Shown in pieces: positions 43,719 to 52,417 of a stretch of 64,000 nt of DNA. Positions within the stretch are counted from its first letter, which is position 1, and the number at the start of each line of letters is the position of its first letter. Where the stretch lies: assembly GCA_963816155.1 (NCBI GenBank), contig CAWFJE010000002.1:1-64000 (forward strand), read 5' to 3'. The position numbers and the translations under genes were made by a program. The notes below the pieces were generated by a model that did no database searches, was not told the DNA's origin, and worked only from the letters and a program-made list of their open reading frames with translations. The DNA comes from JAXGXJ01 sp963816155. GTDB lineage: Bacteria; Actinomycetota; Thermoleophilia; RBG-16-64-13.

Positions 43719-45107
43719 CTACTGATCCCGCAGGAACCTCGCGTACTCGGCCATGCGCGCCAGTGCGCGCACCGCGCGCTTGGGATCTGGGTAGGCGGCC
43801 ACACCCTCTGCGGCGAGGTAGTCGTAGATTTCCGGCTCGGACTCGGGCAGTGCGTAGACCGATACGGCCAGCGGCTTGTCCAGGGTCTTGACTGCTAGAG
43901 CGACGTTCTCCAGACAGGCCTGGACCGGGGTCGAGATCACCAGGATCATGTCGACGCCGGGATCTTCGGCCACGATCGCGATGGCTTTGGCGTATAGGCC
44001 GGGGTCCAAGAGCGAGGCCACACCGGTGTCCGTGGGATTGCCGACTGAGGTCCCGACCGGAGGCAGTACCTCGCGAAGACGGGCCGTCGTAGTTTCGGAC
44101 AGGCGCGGCAGTTCCAAGCCCATGGCCCAGCAGTTGTCGGCCGTGCCCACGCCCGTCCCTCCCTGGCCCGTGATGATCGCGACCCCGTCGCCCTTGGGCA
44201 AAGGCAGACGCTCGAAGGCCACAGCCAGGTCGACCACCTCTTCCACGCTGGTGACGTCGATGATGCCCGTCTGCTTGAACATGGCCTTCCAGATCTCGGC
44301 AGAGCCCGCCAGCTTGCCTGTGTGCGAAGCCGCTGCCTTAGCCCCTTGCTCGCTGCTGCCGCCCTTCCACAGGATGATGGGCTTCTTGCGCCCCACCTCC
44401 CGGGCCACCTCAAAGAAGCGCCGGCCGTCCTTGACTCCCTCCATGTAGGCCAGTACGGTCTTGGTCTGCTCGTCCTCGCCGAAGTACTCGAGATAGTCCT
44501 CGGCCGCCAGGTCGCATTCGTTGCCGCAACTCACGATGGTGCTGAAGCGTAGCCCTTTGGTGGCCAGGAACCAGACCAGATAGTCCACGAACGAGCCGCT
44601 CTGGCTGAAGCCGCCCACGGAACCAGGCTCTTTGGGAGTGCCTTTCATGAGCACTTGGGGATAGGTGATCACACCGGAGCGAGGATTGAAGAAACCCAGG
44701 CAGTTGGGCCCGATGATGCGCGTACCGCCCTCACGGCCGATGCGACCTATCTCTTGCTCGATCTCTTTGCCTTCGGCCCCTAGTTCACCAAAGCCTGAGG
44801 CGAACACAACCGCGCCGCGGACCTTGTTCTCGACGCATTCCTTGACCAATCCCATCACCGAGTCGGGCGGCGTGAGAAGGATAGCTGCATCCAACCGCTC
44901 GGGCACGGCGCTGATGCTCGGATAGGCCTTGATCCCCAGGATCTCCTCGCGCTTGGGGTTGACCGGGAAGATCTTGCGACAGCCGGCGTCTCTCAGGCCT
45001 TCGAGGAAGAGGCGGCCGAAGCTGCCTTCCTTATCGCTGGCGCCCACGAGCGCCACCGACTCGGCGTTGAATATGTGCGACAGCTGTTCGACGGTCTCAG
45101 ACGGCAT
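43719..45107 (-). CDS. ADP-forming acyl-CoA synthetase, alpha (CoA-binding) subunit
   Basis: 462 residues from ATG 45,107, four bases after the beta-subunit stop (the longer open frame is spurious). CoA-binding Rossmann start VALVGASDKEGSFG, ligase-CoA domain with the phospho-His motif AASHTGKLAGS, and a C-terminal flavodoxin-like part (VGNPTDTGVASLLD). With the beta subunit it converts acyl-CoA, ADP and phosphate to acid, CoA and ATP (or the reverse). In this pathway it would make ATP from acetyl-CoA or acetoacetyl-CoA. Last gene of the promoter-D operon. Confidence 0.88.
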   Translation of the reverse strand: MPSETVEQLSHIFNAESVALVGASDKEGSFGRLFLEGLRDAGCRKIFPVNPKREEILGIKAYPSISAVPERLDAAILLTPPDSVMGLVKECVENKVRGAVVFASGFGELGAEGKEIEQEIGRIGREGGTRIIGPNCLGFFNPRSGVITYPQVLMKGTPKEPGSVGGFSQSGSFVDYLVWFLATKGLRFSTIVSCGNECDLAAEDYLEYFGEDEQTKTVLAYMEGVKDGRRFFEVAREVGRKKPIILWKGGSSEQGAKAAASHTGKLAGSAEIWKAMFKQTGIIDVTSVEEVVDLAVAFERLPLPKGDGVAIITGQGGTGVGTADNCWAMGLELPRLSETTTARLREVLPPVGTSVGNPTDTGVASLLDPGLYAKAIAIVAEDPGVDMILVISTPVQACLENVALAVKTLDKPLAVSVYALPESEPEIYDYLAAEGVAAYPDPKRAVRALARMAEYARFLRDQ

Positions 45108-45111
45108 AACG

Positions 45112-45810
45112 CTACTCTCCCAGGATGATGCGGGCGTCGACGGCGGTAGCCCCAGTGCCGTAGGCGAAGATGGGATTGAGGTCCATCTCCTTGATCGCGG
45201 GCGTGGCGTGCACGAACTCCGAGACCCGCAGAAGTATGTCTTCGAGTGCGCCCGTATCCACCGGCTCCGAGCCGCGGTAGCCGTCCAGGAGCCGGGCGGC
45301 GCGGATCTCCCGCACTGCTTTGGCAGCATCCGCTTTGGTCAAAGGGGCTATCTTGAAGCTGACGTCCTCGAGGACCTCCACCCACACCCCACCCAGCCCG
45401 AACATGAGCACGGGGCCGAACTGTGGGTCGGTGGCCATGCCCACTATGACTTCAAGCCCGGGAGGAGCCATGTTCTGCACGGTCACCCCTTCGATGAGGG
45501 CATCGGGGTATTTCTCACGGCATGAGGCCATGATGCCTTCGTAGGCCTGCGCGACCTCCTGCTCGTTCGCGAGGCCCACTCTGACCCCGCCGGCGTCGCT
45601 CTTGTGGGTGATGTCAGCGGAAGAGACCTTGAGCACGCATGGATATCCGATGTCCCGGCTGAACTCCACAGTCTCCTGTTTGGTGGTCGCCAGCCTCATC
45701 TCGGTGGTGCTGATCCCCAATCCCTTCAGAAGTTGCTTTGACTCGATCTCCGTCAGGACCTCGCGGCCCTCCGCTCGGGCCTTCTCTATGATCTCAGTCG
45801 CGCTGGTCAC
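45112..45810 (-). CDS. ADP-forming acyl-CoA synthetase, beta (ATP-grasp) subunit
   Basis: 232 residues from GTG 45,810. ATP-grasp domain with LLKGLGISTTEMRLATT, GYPCVLKVSSADITHKSDAGGV and LMFGLGGVWVEVLEDVSFKIAPL, matching the beta subunit of archaeal-type ACD and the matching half of fused bacterial enzymes. It lies 55 bases after the BKACE gene and directly before the alpha subunit. Confidence 0.88.
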   Translation of the reverse strand: MTSATEIIEKARAEGREVLTEIESKQLLKGLGISTTEMRLATTKQETVEFSRDIGYPCVLKVSSADITHKSDAGGVRVGLANEQEVAQAYEGIMASCREKYPDALIEGVTVQNMAPPGLEVIVGMATDPQFGPVLMFGLGGVWVEVLEDVSFKIAPLTKADAAKAVREIRAARLLDGYRGSEPVDTGALEDILLRVSEFVHATPAIKEMDLNPIFAYGTGATAVDARIILGE

Positions 45811-45865
45811 GTCTAACCTCGATATGCCTGGGTGCTCGGGACAACGGTGGACAGGCCGCCGACTA

Positions 45866-46681
45866 TCATCCCACCAATTCGGGGAAAAGCTTCAACCGCT
45901 CCACAACTTCGTCTACAGTGGCAGGCTCCAGGTTCATCGACCGGGCTACGCCCACCAGTTGCTCCACCAGCTGGGCGTTGGAGGACGCCAGCTCCTTCGG
46001 CCTCACGTACAGCGTGTCTTCCAGGCCGGTGCGGGCGTTGCCGCCCATAGCCAAGCCGATGGTGGTCAAGGGCAGATTGGCCTTGGAGATGGCGATGACC
46101 TGCCAACTCGTGTTCGGAGGCAACTCGCGCACGCAGTAGGACAGCAGCATGGGGTCGGCGGGCATGCCACCCTTGACGCCCATGACGAACGACACCTGGA
46201 GCGGCTCCGTGAGCAGGCCCTGCTTCAGCAGATCGAGCATCAGGCCCAGATGGCCCGTGTCGTAGATCTCCACCTCAGCCTTGACGCCCAACTCGAGCAT
46301 GCGCTCGGCCAGCTGCAGCATCTGCTTGGGCGGGTTGCGGAACTCGTGGGGGCCGATAGTCATGGTGGCGGGATTGAGGGTGGCCATGGCAGGCTTGGCC
46401 TCGACGAGCCTCATGCGGTCTTCGTAGGCGAACCCGCCGCCGGTGGAGAGCTGCACGATGCCGGGGCACTTCTCGCGCACGGCCTCCACCGTGCGCCGAG
46501 CCACGTCGAGGTCGGCTGTGAACTCACCGTTCTCGCGCAGGTGGATGTGGATGACGGCGGCGCCCGCCTCGTACGCGCCCTTCGCGGCCTCAGCGATCTC
46601 CTCCGGCGAGCCCGGCATGGCAGGGGTGTCCTTCTTGGTGGCAGCCGGTCCGGTGAGCGAAGCGGTGATGATGGGATTCAC
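45866..46681 (-). CDS. BKACE-family beta-keto acid cleavage enzyme (triacetate acetoacetate-lyase candidate)
   Basis: 271 residues from GTG 46,681, which overlaps the stop of the transhydroxylase paralogue (GTGA). The DUF849/BKACE fold is clear: NPIITASLTGPAATKK, the Zn-binding pair His45 and His47 in AAVIHIHLRENG, STGGGFAYEDR, EVEIYDTGHLGLM, and GGNARTGLEDTLY. Members condense a beta-keto acid with acetyl-CoA and split it into an acetoacetate-type acid and acyl-CoA. With 3,5-dioxohexanoate this gives acetoacetate and acetoacetyl-CoA, the last carbon-carbon step of the known phloroglucinol route. The operon context supports that role; other beta-keto acids remain possible. Confidence 0.85.
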   Translation of the reverse strand: MNPIITASLTGPAATKKDTPAMPGSPEEIAEAAKGAYEAGAAVIHIHLRENGEFTADLDVARRTVEAVREKCPGIVQLSTGGGFAYEDRMRLVEAKPAMATLNPATMTIGPHEFRNPPKQMLQLAERMLELGVKAEVEIYDTGHLGLMLDLLKQGLLTEPLQVSFVMGVKGGMPADPMLLSYCVRELPPNTSWQVIAISKANLPLTTIGLAMGGNARTGLEDTLYVRPKELASSNAQLVEQLVGVARSMNLEPATVDEVVERLKLFPELVG

Positions 46682-49371
46682 GATGCGATGCCTCCTGGTC
46701 TGGGGTTGTATGCGTTTGTATCGAGTGGCCACTTCTCCACCTGGATGAGGCAGGAGTTGGGGGCCATGCCCGTGGAGGTGGGAGTGACGAAGCGTTTGGG
46801 CGTGAGGATGTTGATGCATCCCGCCGTATCGGGTGAATGGCCGGGTTCGCCCAGCGGGAGATAGTCCGCGACCGACTCGTAGCAGTGCGCGGTGCCGGGG
46901 CCAACGCGCTCCGTCACCTGAACGGCGAGGACGACATCCCCGCGATCGTTGAAGGCGCGGATGAGGTCCCCGTCTTTGAGGCCTCGAGCCGCGGCGTCCT
47001 TCGTGTTCAGCCGCAGGATCCAGTAGTAGTAACCGTTGACGAGGACGCGGTGGTCCTTGACTTCGTCAGACCAGCTCTCCTTGCCGTCGCCCATGGTGTG
47101 GAGGGAGAAGCGAGGGTGGGGTGTCACCAGCTGGAGTGGGTACTTCTCCACGAGTTCGGCCGTGTGATGCCCTTCCCAGCTGGGCATGTACTGCGGGCCC
47201 ATGGCCGGGCGCTCGGGATCGGCCGCGCCGCCGGCGTAGAAACGTTCGAGACTGGAGGCGACGAACTCGATCTTGCCCGAAGCCGTCTGGAGACCCTTGA
47301 GACCCACCGTGTCCCAGGGTTTGGGTCCTAGGTCCGGAGTGTCGCGGCGCCGGTGTTCCGCGAACCAGCGCAGCGCGGGGGTCCTCTCCCGGTCGGGAGG
47401 GACGGGCACCATGTAGTAGCCCTTCTTCTCGAACTCATCCCAGGAGATGCGCTCGGGCAGGTCACTGGCGTGGAAGAGGCGCTTGACCCAGTCGAGGTCG
47501 GTGTGGCCCCCTTCGGTGTAGATGGATCCCAGACCGAGGCGATCAGCCAGAAGCGAGAAGATCTCGTAGTCCGACTTTGACTCGCCCAGCGGCTCGATGC
47601 ACTTCTGCTCAAGGACGATGAGACGGTGATTGCAGGCGTCGGCGGCCGACCCTCCGGCTCCGGTAGGACAGGCCCACTCCCCTATGTCCCAGCGCTCGAA
47701 GTTGGTGCAGGCGGGCAGGATGACGTCGGCGAACCTCGCTTCTCCTTCAAACCAGACCGACTGGTTGACCACGAAGGGGATGTTTCCCTCGCGATAGGCC
47801 CTGACGTAGCGATTGGTCTCCGTCATGGTGCCGATGAAGGAGCCGCCGTACTTGTAGTACATGCCCACGGGCGAGTAGCCGGGCGCCGGGTACTCGTATT
47901 TCTGGAACTGCGACTCGATTGAAGAGCCGCAGAAGCCCTTGCCCCGCCACTCAAGATGCTCCCCCATCATGGCCTCGGGGATGAGGAGACGGGAGACGGT
48001 CTGACCCTCGGCGGAATGCTGAGGATTCCCCGGAGGACCGCCGTTGGGCCAGAGACGGTTCGCCAGGCGGAAGCTCGCCGCGGTCGTGGAGTCTCCGGAG
48101 ATGCCCCCCTCGTTGTAGCCGGGGAACCAGAAGGTGGTGTCGCAGGGCGCGCCCTGCGTCGTCGACCATATGTTGACGCCCGGCTTGCCCAGGCCCTGCA
48201 TGGCGGCCAGAGCGATCATGGTCCGGGCCCATTCATTACCGGAGGCGGAACGGCAGGCACCGCCGAAACCACCTTTCCCGCCCGCGGCCAGCATGGTCTT
48301 CTTGGAGCCCCATTCTCGGGCCAGGGCTCGGATCTCGCGGGCGGGGACGCCGCTCTCGCCCTCTGCCCACTCCGGAGTCTTGGGGCAGCCGTCGGTCTCG
48401 CCGAGCACGTAGTCCTTCCACTCCTCGAAACCGAGCGTACGCGACGCCACGTAGTCCTTGTCGTAGGTGCCCTCGGTGAGCCACGTGTGGGCGATGGCCA
48501 GGCCGAGTGCCACATCGGTGCCCAGGCGGGGAGCGAACCACTTGTCGGCGAACAGACCGGCGGTGTGGTTGAAGTAGGGGTCGATGAAGACCATCTTCAC
48601 GCCCAACTCTTTGAACCAGTAGCGGCGGGGAGTGCTCTCAAAGGCCGTGTAGATGCCTCCGCCGGTGCTCTCCGGGTCTGACGACCAGAAGACGAGCATC
48701 TCGGTGTTCTGCAGCCCGTCCTCCAGCAGATCGTACTGCTCGGGGATGCCCAGCCTATGACTGAAGCCCCACATGTGCATGCCGCCCCAGTGCCAACCTT
48801 CCCAGCTGTCGGGGTTGTGTTCCCCATAGGTGAAGCCCACCAGGTTCATGAAGCGGTAGTAGGCGCTGGTGCGGTAGCCCACGATGCCCCAGAGATGGTG
48901 CGAGCCGGGTGATGTGAGGATGGCGGCCGGCCCCAGTTGCCGGTGGACCCGGACTATCTCCTCGGCGACGATATCGAGGGCCTCGTCCCAACTGATGGGC
49001 TCATACTCCGAGGTGCCGCGATTCTGGACGTTGCGCCCGCCGGGGCCGGTGGAACCGGGGGCGCCGGACGGGTCGAAGTCCACCCTCTTCAGCGGGGTCA
49101 GGATGCGCTTGGGCGAGTAGATGGTCGACTTCTGGGCCACCGTGTAGGGTGACAGGGTGGTCCGGCGCGGGGGCGTGAAATCACGCCCCCGCGCGTGGAT
49201 GGTCCACGAGAGGCCGTCACTTTCGTCCAGTTCGAGAGGGATGATGCGCAGGATCTTGCCCGCCTGCACGTCCACATGCACCGGCCCACCGGTGGTGAGA
49301 TTCGTGAACCGCGTCACTGACTCCACCTGCGGCTCCTGCTCTTCGGGCACGTCGCTGCTACAGGAGCCCAT
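46678..49371 (-). CDS. athL: transhydroxylase large (molybdopterin) subunit, copy 3
   Basis: 897 residues. Active-site set His158 (GSHHLWG), Tyr166, Asp188, Ser189, Trp190 at the same spacing as copies 1 and 2. An N-terminal extension of about 15-25 residues (MGSCSSDVPEEQEPQ) is poorly supported; GTG 49,326 after AGGAGCCGCAG would remove it and align better with the paralogues. Insertions (GSTGPGGRNVQN, GGPPGNPQHS) mark it as the most divergent copy. There is no small subunit nearby. In the promoter-D operon with SDR and HBD-like genes upstream and BKACE downstream, so it is tied to phloroglucinol breakdown. Confidence 0.88.
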   Translation of the reverse strand: MGSCSSDVPEEQEPQVESVTRFTNLTTGGPVHVDVQAGKILRIIPLELDESDGLSWTIHARGRDFTPPRRTTLSPYTVAQKSTIYSPKRILTPLKRVDFDPSGAPGSTGPGGRNVQNRGTSEYEPISWDEALDIVAEEIVRVHRQLGPAAILTSPGSHHLWGIVGYRTSAYYRFMNLVGFTYGEHNPDSWEGWHWGGMHMWGFSHRLGIPEQYDLLEDGLQNTEMLVFWSSDPESTGGGIYTAFESTPRRYWFKELGVKMVFIDPYFNHTAGLFADKWFAPRLGTDVALGLAIAHTWLTEGTYDKDYVASRTLGFEEWKDYVLGETDGCPKTPEWAEGESGVPAREIRALAREWGSKKTMLAAGGKGGFGGACRSASGNEWARTMIALAAMQGLGKPGVNIWSTTQGAPCDTTFWFPGYNEGGISGDSTTAASFRLANRLWPNGGPPGNPQHSAEGQTVSRLLIPEAMMGEHLEWRGKGFCGSSIESQFQKYEYPAPGYSPVGMYYKYGGSFIGTMTETNRYVRAYREGNIPFVVNQSVWFEGEARFADVILPACTNFERWDIGEWACPTGAGGSAADACNHRLIVLEQKCIEPLGESKSDYEIFSLLADRLGLGSIYTEGGHTDLDWVKRLFHASDLPERISWDEFEKKGYYMVPVPPDRERTPALRWFAEHRRRDTPDLGPKPWDTVGLKGLQTASGKIEFVASSLERFYAGGAADPERPAMGPQYMPSWEGHHTAELVEKYPLQLVTPHPRFSLHTMGDGKESWSDEVKDHRVLVNGYYYWILRLNTKDAAARGLKDGDLIRAFNDRGDVVLAVQVTERVGPGTAHCYESVADYLPLGEPGHSPDTAGCINILTPKRFVTPTSTGMAPNSCLIQVEKWPLDTNAYNPRPGGIAS

Positions 49372-49395
49372 CGTCCCACGAATGCGGCCGTCGGA

Positions 49396-50151
49396 TCACG
49401 GAGCGCCCAGACCGCCGTCGACGTAGATAATCTGCCCGGTCATGAAGTCGGACTGCTCTGAGGCCAGCAGGATGAGAGGACCGACGATGTCTTCGGGCAC
49501 GCCCAGACGGGCCAGCGGGATCTCCGCCGTGACCTTCTTGTAGACCTCCGGCTGCGACAGGAAGTCGTGGGTCATGTCGGTCATCACCAATGCCGGCGCG
49601 AGAGCGTTTACGTTGATGTTGTACTTGGCCCATTCCACCGCCAGCGTGCGGGTGAGTGAGTCCACGGCGCCCTTGCTGGACGCGTACGCCGAACCACCCA
49701 TGGGCGGCGCGAAGCGGCCGCGCACGGAAGACATGTTGATGATCTTGCCGTATTTCTGCTCGATCATCACCTTGCCCACGGCCTGACAGGCCAGGAAAGT
49801 GCCGTAGACATTGAACAGGAGGACTCTCTCGAACTCCTCCGGCGGCATGGCTTCCGCGTCGTAACGGGTGTTGGTCCCCGCTACGTTCACCAGGATGTCG
49901 ATCTTGCCGAACTCCTTCAACACCTGGGCGGCCATGGCCTCTACCGACGCCGGGTCGGTCACATCGGTGGAGATGGCCAGGGCCTTCCCGCCCAAGGCCT
50001 CGATGTCCTTGACCACCGGCTCCAAGTGGGTCATGTCCCGGCTGGTGACCACCACATCCGCTCCGCGCCCGGCCAGAGCCCTGGCGAAGGGGCGCCCCAA
50101 GCCGCCGCCTCCGCCGGTCACGATAGCTATCTTGTCGGTCAGATCAAACAT
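49396..50151 (-). CDS. short-chain dehydrogenase/reductase (phloroglucinol reductase candidate)
   Basis: 251 residues from ATG 50,151. Motifs TGGGGGLGRPFA, NVAG (for NNAG), catalytic Ser in NMSSVRGRF, Tyr/Lys in SAYASSKGAV, and C-terminal GQIIYVDGGLGAP. It sits between the HBD-like and third transhydroxylase genes in an operon with BKACE, so it is the best SDR candidate for NADPH reduction of phloroglucinol to dihydrophloroglucinol. This is inference from context; the sequence alone shows only the SDR fold. Confidence 0.85.
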   Translation of the reverse strand: MFDLTDKIAIVTGGGGGLGRPFARALAGRGADVVVTSRDMTHLEPVVKDIEALGGKALAISTDVTDPASVEAMAAQVLKEFGKIDILVNVAGTNTRYDAEAMPPEEFERVLLFNVYGTFLACQAVGKVMIEQKYGKIINMSSVRGRFAPPMGGSAYASSKGAVDSLTRTLAVEWAKYNINVNALAPALVMTDMTHDFLSQPEVYKKVTAEIPLARLGVPEDIVGPLILLASEQSDFMTGQIIYVDGGLGAP

Positions 50152-50198
50152 GGGATCTCCTTCTGCTTGGCGAGGACGGTCTCATCTTCTGGTCGCCC

Positions 50199-51140
50199 TT
50201 ATTGACCGCTCAGAAACAGCTTGAGCTGGGGCAGAAGGGCACGGTTCTTCTCTTCCAGTACTTCGGCGCGCGTCCGACCGCTGTAGTCGTACCAGCCCTT
50301 GCCCGACTTGATGCCCAGTTCACCCTTCTCCACCTTCTCCACCACCAACCTCGATGGCCCCGTGGCGTTGCTCAGTCCCGGAAAAACGCGGCCCGATACC
50401 GTCGCGCAGATGTCGAGACCGATCATGTCATCCACTTCCATAGGGCCCAGGCAGGCGAAGCGGAAACCGGTGCTGGACTTGATGGCGGTGTTCAGGTCCT
50501 CGGGAGTGCAGACCCCCTCGTCGAGCAGGAAATGTATCTCGCGCGTGATGGCGCCCATGACACGGTTGACGATGAATCCCGGGAGTTCTTTGCGGACGAG
50601 TGCGGTCTTCTTACCCGATTGCTCCATCAAGCGCTGAGTCAACTCGTGGGCGGCGTCCGAGGTCCGGCTGCCCCGGTGGACCTCCACCAAGGGGATGATG
50701 TGCGCGGGATTGAAGTAGTGGATGCCGATGATGTTCTCCGGCTTGGGCATTCCTTCGGCCAGCGAATCGACCGTCATACTCCCGGTATTGCTCCCGATGA
50801 CCAGATCGGGATCGACCGCCTGGATAGAGCCCATGAGCGCCCGCTTGTCGTCCAGGTTCTCGCGGACGGTCTCCACGACGTAGTTGCATCCCTCGACGGC
50901 CACGGCCATGTCGGTGGTCACCATGCCCTCGATACGACCCGTCACCGTTTCGGCGCTCTCTTCGATGAGGCCGAACTCGATGAACTGCCGCACGTTCTGA
51001 TCGATCTGTCCCAGAGCCCGGGTGAGCGGTTCCTCACGGCGAGCCACAAGGCGTACATCGAAACCATTCTGGGCGAAGGTCTGTGCAATGCCCTCGCCCA
51101 TCGTTCCTGTCCCCACGACCAGTATCTTCTCTGTACTCAT
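50199..51140 (-). CDS. 3-hydroxyacyl-CoA-dehydrogenase-family enzyme (3-hydroxy-5-oxohexanoate dehydrogenase candidate)
   Basis: 313 residues from ATG 51,140. NAD motif VGTGTMGEGIA; catalytic set Ser (SNTGSMT), His (GIHYFNPAH), Glu (PLVEV) and Asn (PGFIVNR) all present, with C-terminal GIKSGKGWYDY. The family oxidises (S)-3-hydroxyacyl compounds. First gene of the promoter-D operon; together with SDR and BKACE it would oxidise (S)-3-hydroxy-5-oxohexanoate to 3,5-dioxohexanoate. Use on a plain 3-hydroxybutyryl-CoA substrate is the main alternative. Confidence 0.85.
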   Translation of the reverse strand: MSTEKILVVGTGTMGEGIAQTFAQNGFDVRLVARREEPLTRALGQIDQNVRQFIEFGLIEESAETVTGRIEGMVTTDMAVAVEGCNYVVETVRENLDDKRALMGSIQAVDPDLVIGSNTGSMTVDSLAEGMPKPENIIGIHYFNPAHIIPLVEVHRGSRTSDAAHELTQRLMEQSGKKTALVRKELPGFIVNRVMGAITREIHFLLDEGVCTPEDLNTAIKSSTGFRFACLGPMEVDDMIGLDICATVSGRVFPGLSNATGPSRLVVEKVEKGELGIKSGKGWYDYSGRTRAEVLEEKNRALLPQLKLFLSGQ

Positions 51141-51184
51141 TCGTCGCTCCCGGCTAGCGCGGCACCTGGTGTATCGTATGCGAG

Positions 51185-51233
51185 TTCGTATACGAAGTTG
51201 TGCCAACGTACCGCGAGGGCAGGAGAAAGTCAA
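51185..51233 (-). promoter_or_regulatory. regulated promoter D with TTCGTATACGAA operator
   Basis: Minus strand: TTGACT (51,233-51,228), 17 bases, TACGTT (51,210-51,205), eight bases, TTCGTATACGAA (51,196-51,185). Transcription would begin about 60 bases before the HBD-like start. Same geometry as promoters A, B and E. Confidence 0.8.
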
Positions 51234-51319
51234 TACTGCCGGGCTTCCGGGCCCCATACTATTGGGACGCCAAGGTCACGACCCAGATCCAGGAGATCAC
51301 GTACTCGTGCCCCCCAAAC

Positions 51320-51353
51320 GCCGAGGCGCCCCACCGAGGTGGGGCGCCTCGGC
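51320..51353 (-). terminator. long GC-rich hairpin after PRC-barrel gene
   Basis: Palindrome of 34 bases (GCCGAGGCGCCCCACC, GA, then its complement), ending eight bases before the PRC-barrel stop codon on the other side. Acts as end signal for the minus-strand gene and insulates promoter D. No T-run. Confidence 0.65.
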
Positions 51354-51360
51354 GGTCCTA

Positions 51361-52089
51361 CTAGCCGGTCCCTTGATCTGCCCCCGACTCGTCGTCCGCA
51401 CAGGGCTCCTGGGTCCAGTAGCCCTCCCGGTTGTAGAAACGGCAGAGGTCGGTCTCGTACTCACGAGTCACGGCCGCATGGGTGTCGTACGCAGGCGACT
51501 CCTTGATGGCCGCCCGAGTAAGGTTCACCCGCAATCTGTCGGCGTTCCAGTCGGCTTCCTCGATCCACTGCTGTGATACCAGCACATGCTTGCCCGGCCA
51601 AAGCGTCCGGGTGTCGACGATCAGATAGCGGACCATCCAGTCGCTGTCGTCAACGACAAAGCCGGCTACGTGGCCGATGTCTCCGTCGGTGGCGGCCACC
51701 GCGTAGCGTCGCACCTCGTCCATGCTGCGCAGGTGCACATCCGCATCATCGCCGCAGCGCTCGTCCTCGTACGAGGGGGGCCAGAAGTGGTGGGGGTAGT
51801 AGAGGATCTCCATGCACTCCGACAGCGGCTTGTCGGACTCCGCGTCAGGACTGGCTGCAACCTCGGCCTGCGTCAAGTCCGCCTCCAGGACTCTTCGCTC
51901 GGCGTCCACGCGGCTGACCCTCCACGGCGTGATCAGGACCTTCCTATTCTTGAAGAGGCCACCTGTCTGCACGACCAGGTACCGGACGGCCCAGCCCTGG
52001 TCGTCGAAATAGAGATCGCCGACCTTGCCGATCTCCCCGTCGCTCGCGCCCAGCGCCGAGCCAAGTAGCGTATCTACGTTGCGTAGCAT
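51361..52089 (-). CDS. double PRC-barrel protein
   Basis: 242 residues with two PRC-barrel units: SALGASDGEIGKVGDLYFDDQGWAVRYLVVQTG near the start, and AVAATDGDIGHVAGFVVDDSDWMVRYLIVDT from about residue 135. Proteins of this kind are common in soil and sediment bacteria; the barrel binds small ligands or RNA-related partners, and function is generally unknown. Transcribed alone; probably unrelated to the catabolic genes around it. Confidence 0.85.
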   Translation of the reverse strand: MLRNVDTLLGSALGASDGEIGKVGDLYFDDQGWAVRYLVVQTGGLFKNRKVLITPWRVSRVDAERRVLEADLTQAEVAASPDAESDKPLSECMEILYYPHHFWPPSYEDERCGDDADVHLRSMDEVRRYAVAATDGDIGHVAGFVVDDSDWMVRYLIVDTRTLWPGKHVLVSQQWIEEADWNADRLRVNLTRAAIKESPAYDTHAAVTREYETDLCRFYNREGYWTQEPCADDESGADQGTG

Positions 52090-52417
52090 GGTGGCCTCCC
52101 TCTCTCTGATCTATCCCTCGGGTCCATTCCGCGAATGAAGCGGCGCCTTACGAGCCGCCGTCGAAGTCGAGCTGATGGCTTCGTATGCGGAGTTCCCCTC
52201 CCTCGAACGTGCCCAAACGCTTGCTCAGCATCGCTCAGGGCCGAGACTGCCGTATCCCGCGAGCCCTCGACCCACGAGCCGACGGACTGGTGCAGAGGGG
52301 AGACAGCCCCCCACCCGTCGGGGGGAAGGGTGAGGGGCTGTACGATGGGGGAGACGGTTCCGTATCTGCCCGCAAGTCAAGCGGCTCCAGGCAGCGGTAG
52401 GGGGTGCCCAGTGGCAC
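52090..52417. other. 328-base intergenic region with one stem-loop
   Basis: No supported gene. An imperfect hairpin at 52,304-52,340 (CAGCCCC, one mismatch, CACCC, eleven-base loop, complement) lies about 80 bases after the crotonase stop on the minus strand and may end that transcript. The text GCTTCGTATGCGGAGTT near 52,182 resembles a decayed TTCGTATACGAA half-site but lacks symmetry. Confidence 0.5.

Noticed and set aside
43320..43725. Other frames over the His-rich gene (124 codons minus, 129 codons plus)
   Set aside because: No domain, Arg/Ala-rich composition, no ribosome site. The His-rich frame is the only one with a coherent motif pattern.
52182..52200. A sixth TTCGTATACGAA-type operator near 52,182
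   Set aside because: Only a loose half-site (TTCGTATGCGGA); no symmetry and no promoter boxes at the right spacing.
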